This document shows positions 6,073-6,817 of a DNA stretch of 6,817 nucleotides, in pieces (within the stretch, counting starts at the first letter, position 1; every line of letters begins with the position of its first letter). The notes beneath the pieces were generated by a model. The model was not told where the DNA came from. It saw nothing but the letters and a program-made list of their open reading frames with translations, and did no database searches. A program made the position numbers and the translations under genes. Source of the stretch: an uncultured Fidelibacterota bacterium (GTDB lineage: Bacteria > Marinisomatota > Marinisomatia > Marinisomatales > UBA1611); assembly GCA_913045415.1 (NCBI GenBank), contig CAJWPW010000060.1, forward strand, positions 1 to 6,817. Reading direction: 5' to 3'.

Positions 6073-6817
6073 TGAAACAGTTAATTCTACTTCTCTCTAT
6101 CTCATTCGTCTTCGGACAAAAAATCCTTATTCCAATGGATCAGTCACAGAACGACCATTTAAAAGCATATGGTATTGCCTATTTCACATTAACAAAAAAT
6201 ACTACAATTGAATGGCTATTAAATTACCGTGGGGGTTCCTTTTTGATTGATGCGCATCAATTTGTTCAAACAGAATGTAGAATTCGTGGAGTCACTTTTG
6301 AACCGATAAATGTAAATGATTTGGTTAATATTTATTCAGAAATAGACCAAGGTAATATGGATATTGTTCTCTTGGAAAAGAAACCGAAAATTGCTATTTA
6401 CACACCACCAAATAAACAACCCTGGGATGATGCTGTAACTTTGGCGCTTAATTATGCAGAAGTGGATTATGAAACACTTTGGGATAATGAAGTTCACTTG
6501 GGGAAATTAGCAGATTATGATTGGCTCCATTTACATCATGAAGATTTTACAGGACAATACGGGAAATTTTACCGTAGCCATCACAACGCCCAATGGTATC
6601 GGGATCAGCAAAGAGAATTTGAGTCTGTAGCCACTAATTTAGGATACCCCAGTGTCCACGAACAAAAGAAAGCCATTGCACGGAATATCAAAAATTATGT
6701 GAGCAATGGCGGATTTATTTTTGCCATGTGCTCCGCCACAGATTCATACGACATTGCACTTGCCATGGAAAATGTAGATGGGGCACATTCCGTTTTTGAT
6801 GGTACACCCATCGATCC
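6072..6817 (+). CDS. Exported protein of the family labelled 'asparagine synthetase B' (3' end missing)
   Basis: An open frame from ATG 6072 runs 248 codons to the window edge without a stop. Family members, as I recall them, are about 400-430 residues, so roughly 60% is present. Residues 1-16 are a short signal peptide (MKQLILLLSISFVFGQ). Conserved blocks follow: HLKAYG (29-34), WLLNYRGGSF (48-57), ECRIRG (68-73), KIAIYTP..KQPWDDAVTLAL (106-126), YDWLHLHHEDFTGQYGKF (149-166) and NGGFIFAMCSATDSYDIAL (212-230). Bacteroidetes databases often call such proteins 'asparagine synthetase B', but the visible part has neither the N-terminal Cys glutaminase nor the SGGxDS ATP-pyrophosphatase motif, so that activity is unsupported. 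The layout, with a beta-strand start at 106 and a GGF-x-x-x-x-C element around C220, suggests a GATase/DJ-1-like fold. His153, His155, His156, Glu157 and Asp158 form a possible active-site or metal cluster. The start overlaps the TPR stop as TAATG; GGAAAG at 6063-6068 is a weak ribosome binding site. Confidence 0.88.
   Translation, partial: MKQLILLLSISFVFGQKILIPMDQSQNDHLKAYGIAYFTLTKNTTIEWLLNYRGGSFLIDAHQFVQTECRIRGVTFEPINVNDLVNIYSEIDQGNMDIVLLEKKPKIAIYTPPNKQPWDDAVTLALNYAEVDYETLWDNEVHLGKLADYDWLHLHHEDFTGQYGKFYRSHHNAQWYRDQQREFESVATNLGYPSVHEQKKAIARNIKNYVSNGGFIFAMCSATDSYDIALAMENVDGAHSVFDGTPID

Noticed and set aside
5999..6211. A 70-codon + strand frame across the TPR / last-gene junction
   Set aside because: It overlaps the end of the TPR frame and the start of the 6072 gene in a third frame. 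Its translation has no recognisable motif, while the 6072 frame carries a signal peptide and strong conserved blocks.
6072..6817. Calling the last gene asnB
   Set aside because: Although this protein family often carries that name, the visible sequence lacks the diagnostic glutaminase and synthetase motifs and has a signal peptide, so no gene symbol is given.
1..6817. Mobile elements, CRISPR arrays, tRNA/rRNA genes or internal intrinsic terminators
   Set aside because: I saw no regularly spaced repeats, transposase motifs, terminal inverted repeats, cloverleaf-like or rRNA sequence, and there is no intergenic space after position 121 to hold them.

Overview
The window shows part of one gene cluster on the + strand. 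It is AT-rich, with densely packed, overlapping genes whose products almost all carry export signals. Several N-termini end their signal peptide in '...GQ', and the protein families present (DUF4159, DUF4175, a Bacteroidetes-type protein often labelled 'asparagine synthetase B') point to a Gram-negative bacterium of the Fibrobacterota-Chlorobiota-Bacteroidota (FCB) group. Candidatus Marinimicrobia or a related lineage would fit, but this is a judgement from protein style and there is no rRNA marker to settle it.

Layout. Positions 1-120 hold no complete gene. They contain a possible divergent minus-strand start, or alternatively the T-tract of a terminator lying mostly outside the window. They also contain two dyads sharing the GTTAA/TTAAC half-site and an exact match to the Bacteroidota -7 promoter element TAnnTTTG. 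Four + strand genes follow without any gap: a DUF4159 protein (121-792), a large membrane-anchored DUF4175 coiled-coil protein (792-4220), an exported TPR protein (4201-6072), and the first 248 codons of a protein of the 'asparagine synthetase B'-labelled exported family (6072 to the window edge), which has no stop in the window and runs off the end. Two junctions are TAATG stop/start overlaps and the third is a 20-base overlap, so the four are very probably one translationally coupled operon.

How they may work together. DUF4159 and DUF4175 genes are known neighbours of MoxR/DUF58/BatA-type (aerotolerance-like) loci in many bacteria, but the biochemical role of this pair is not established. 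Here the predicted topology puts nearly all of the encoded mass in the periplasm: an inner-membrane protein with three N-terminal helices and a long Gln/Met-rich coiled-coil arm, a TPR scaffold, and two proteins whose motifs suggest a glutamine-amidotransferase-like alpha/beta fold. An envelope complex built from these four is an inference. The most notable points are the two GATase-like exported proteins at either end of the cassette and the misleading enzyme name usually attached to the last gene. I see no mobile element, CRISPR array, RNA gene or clear intrinsic terminator inside the window.
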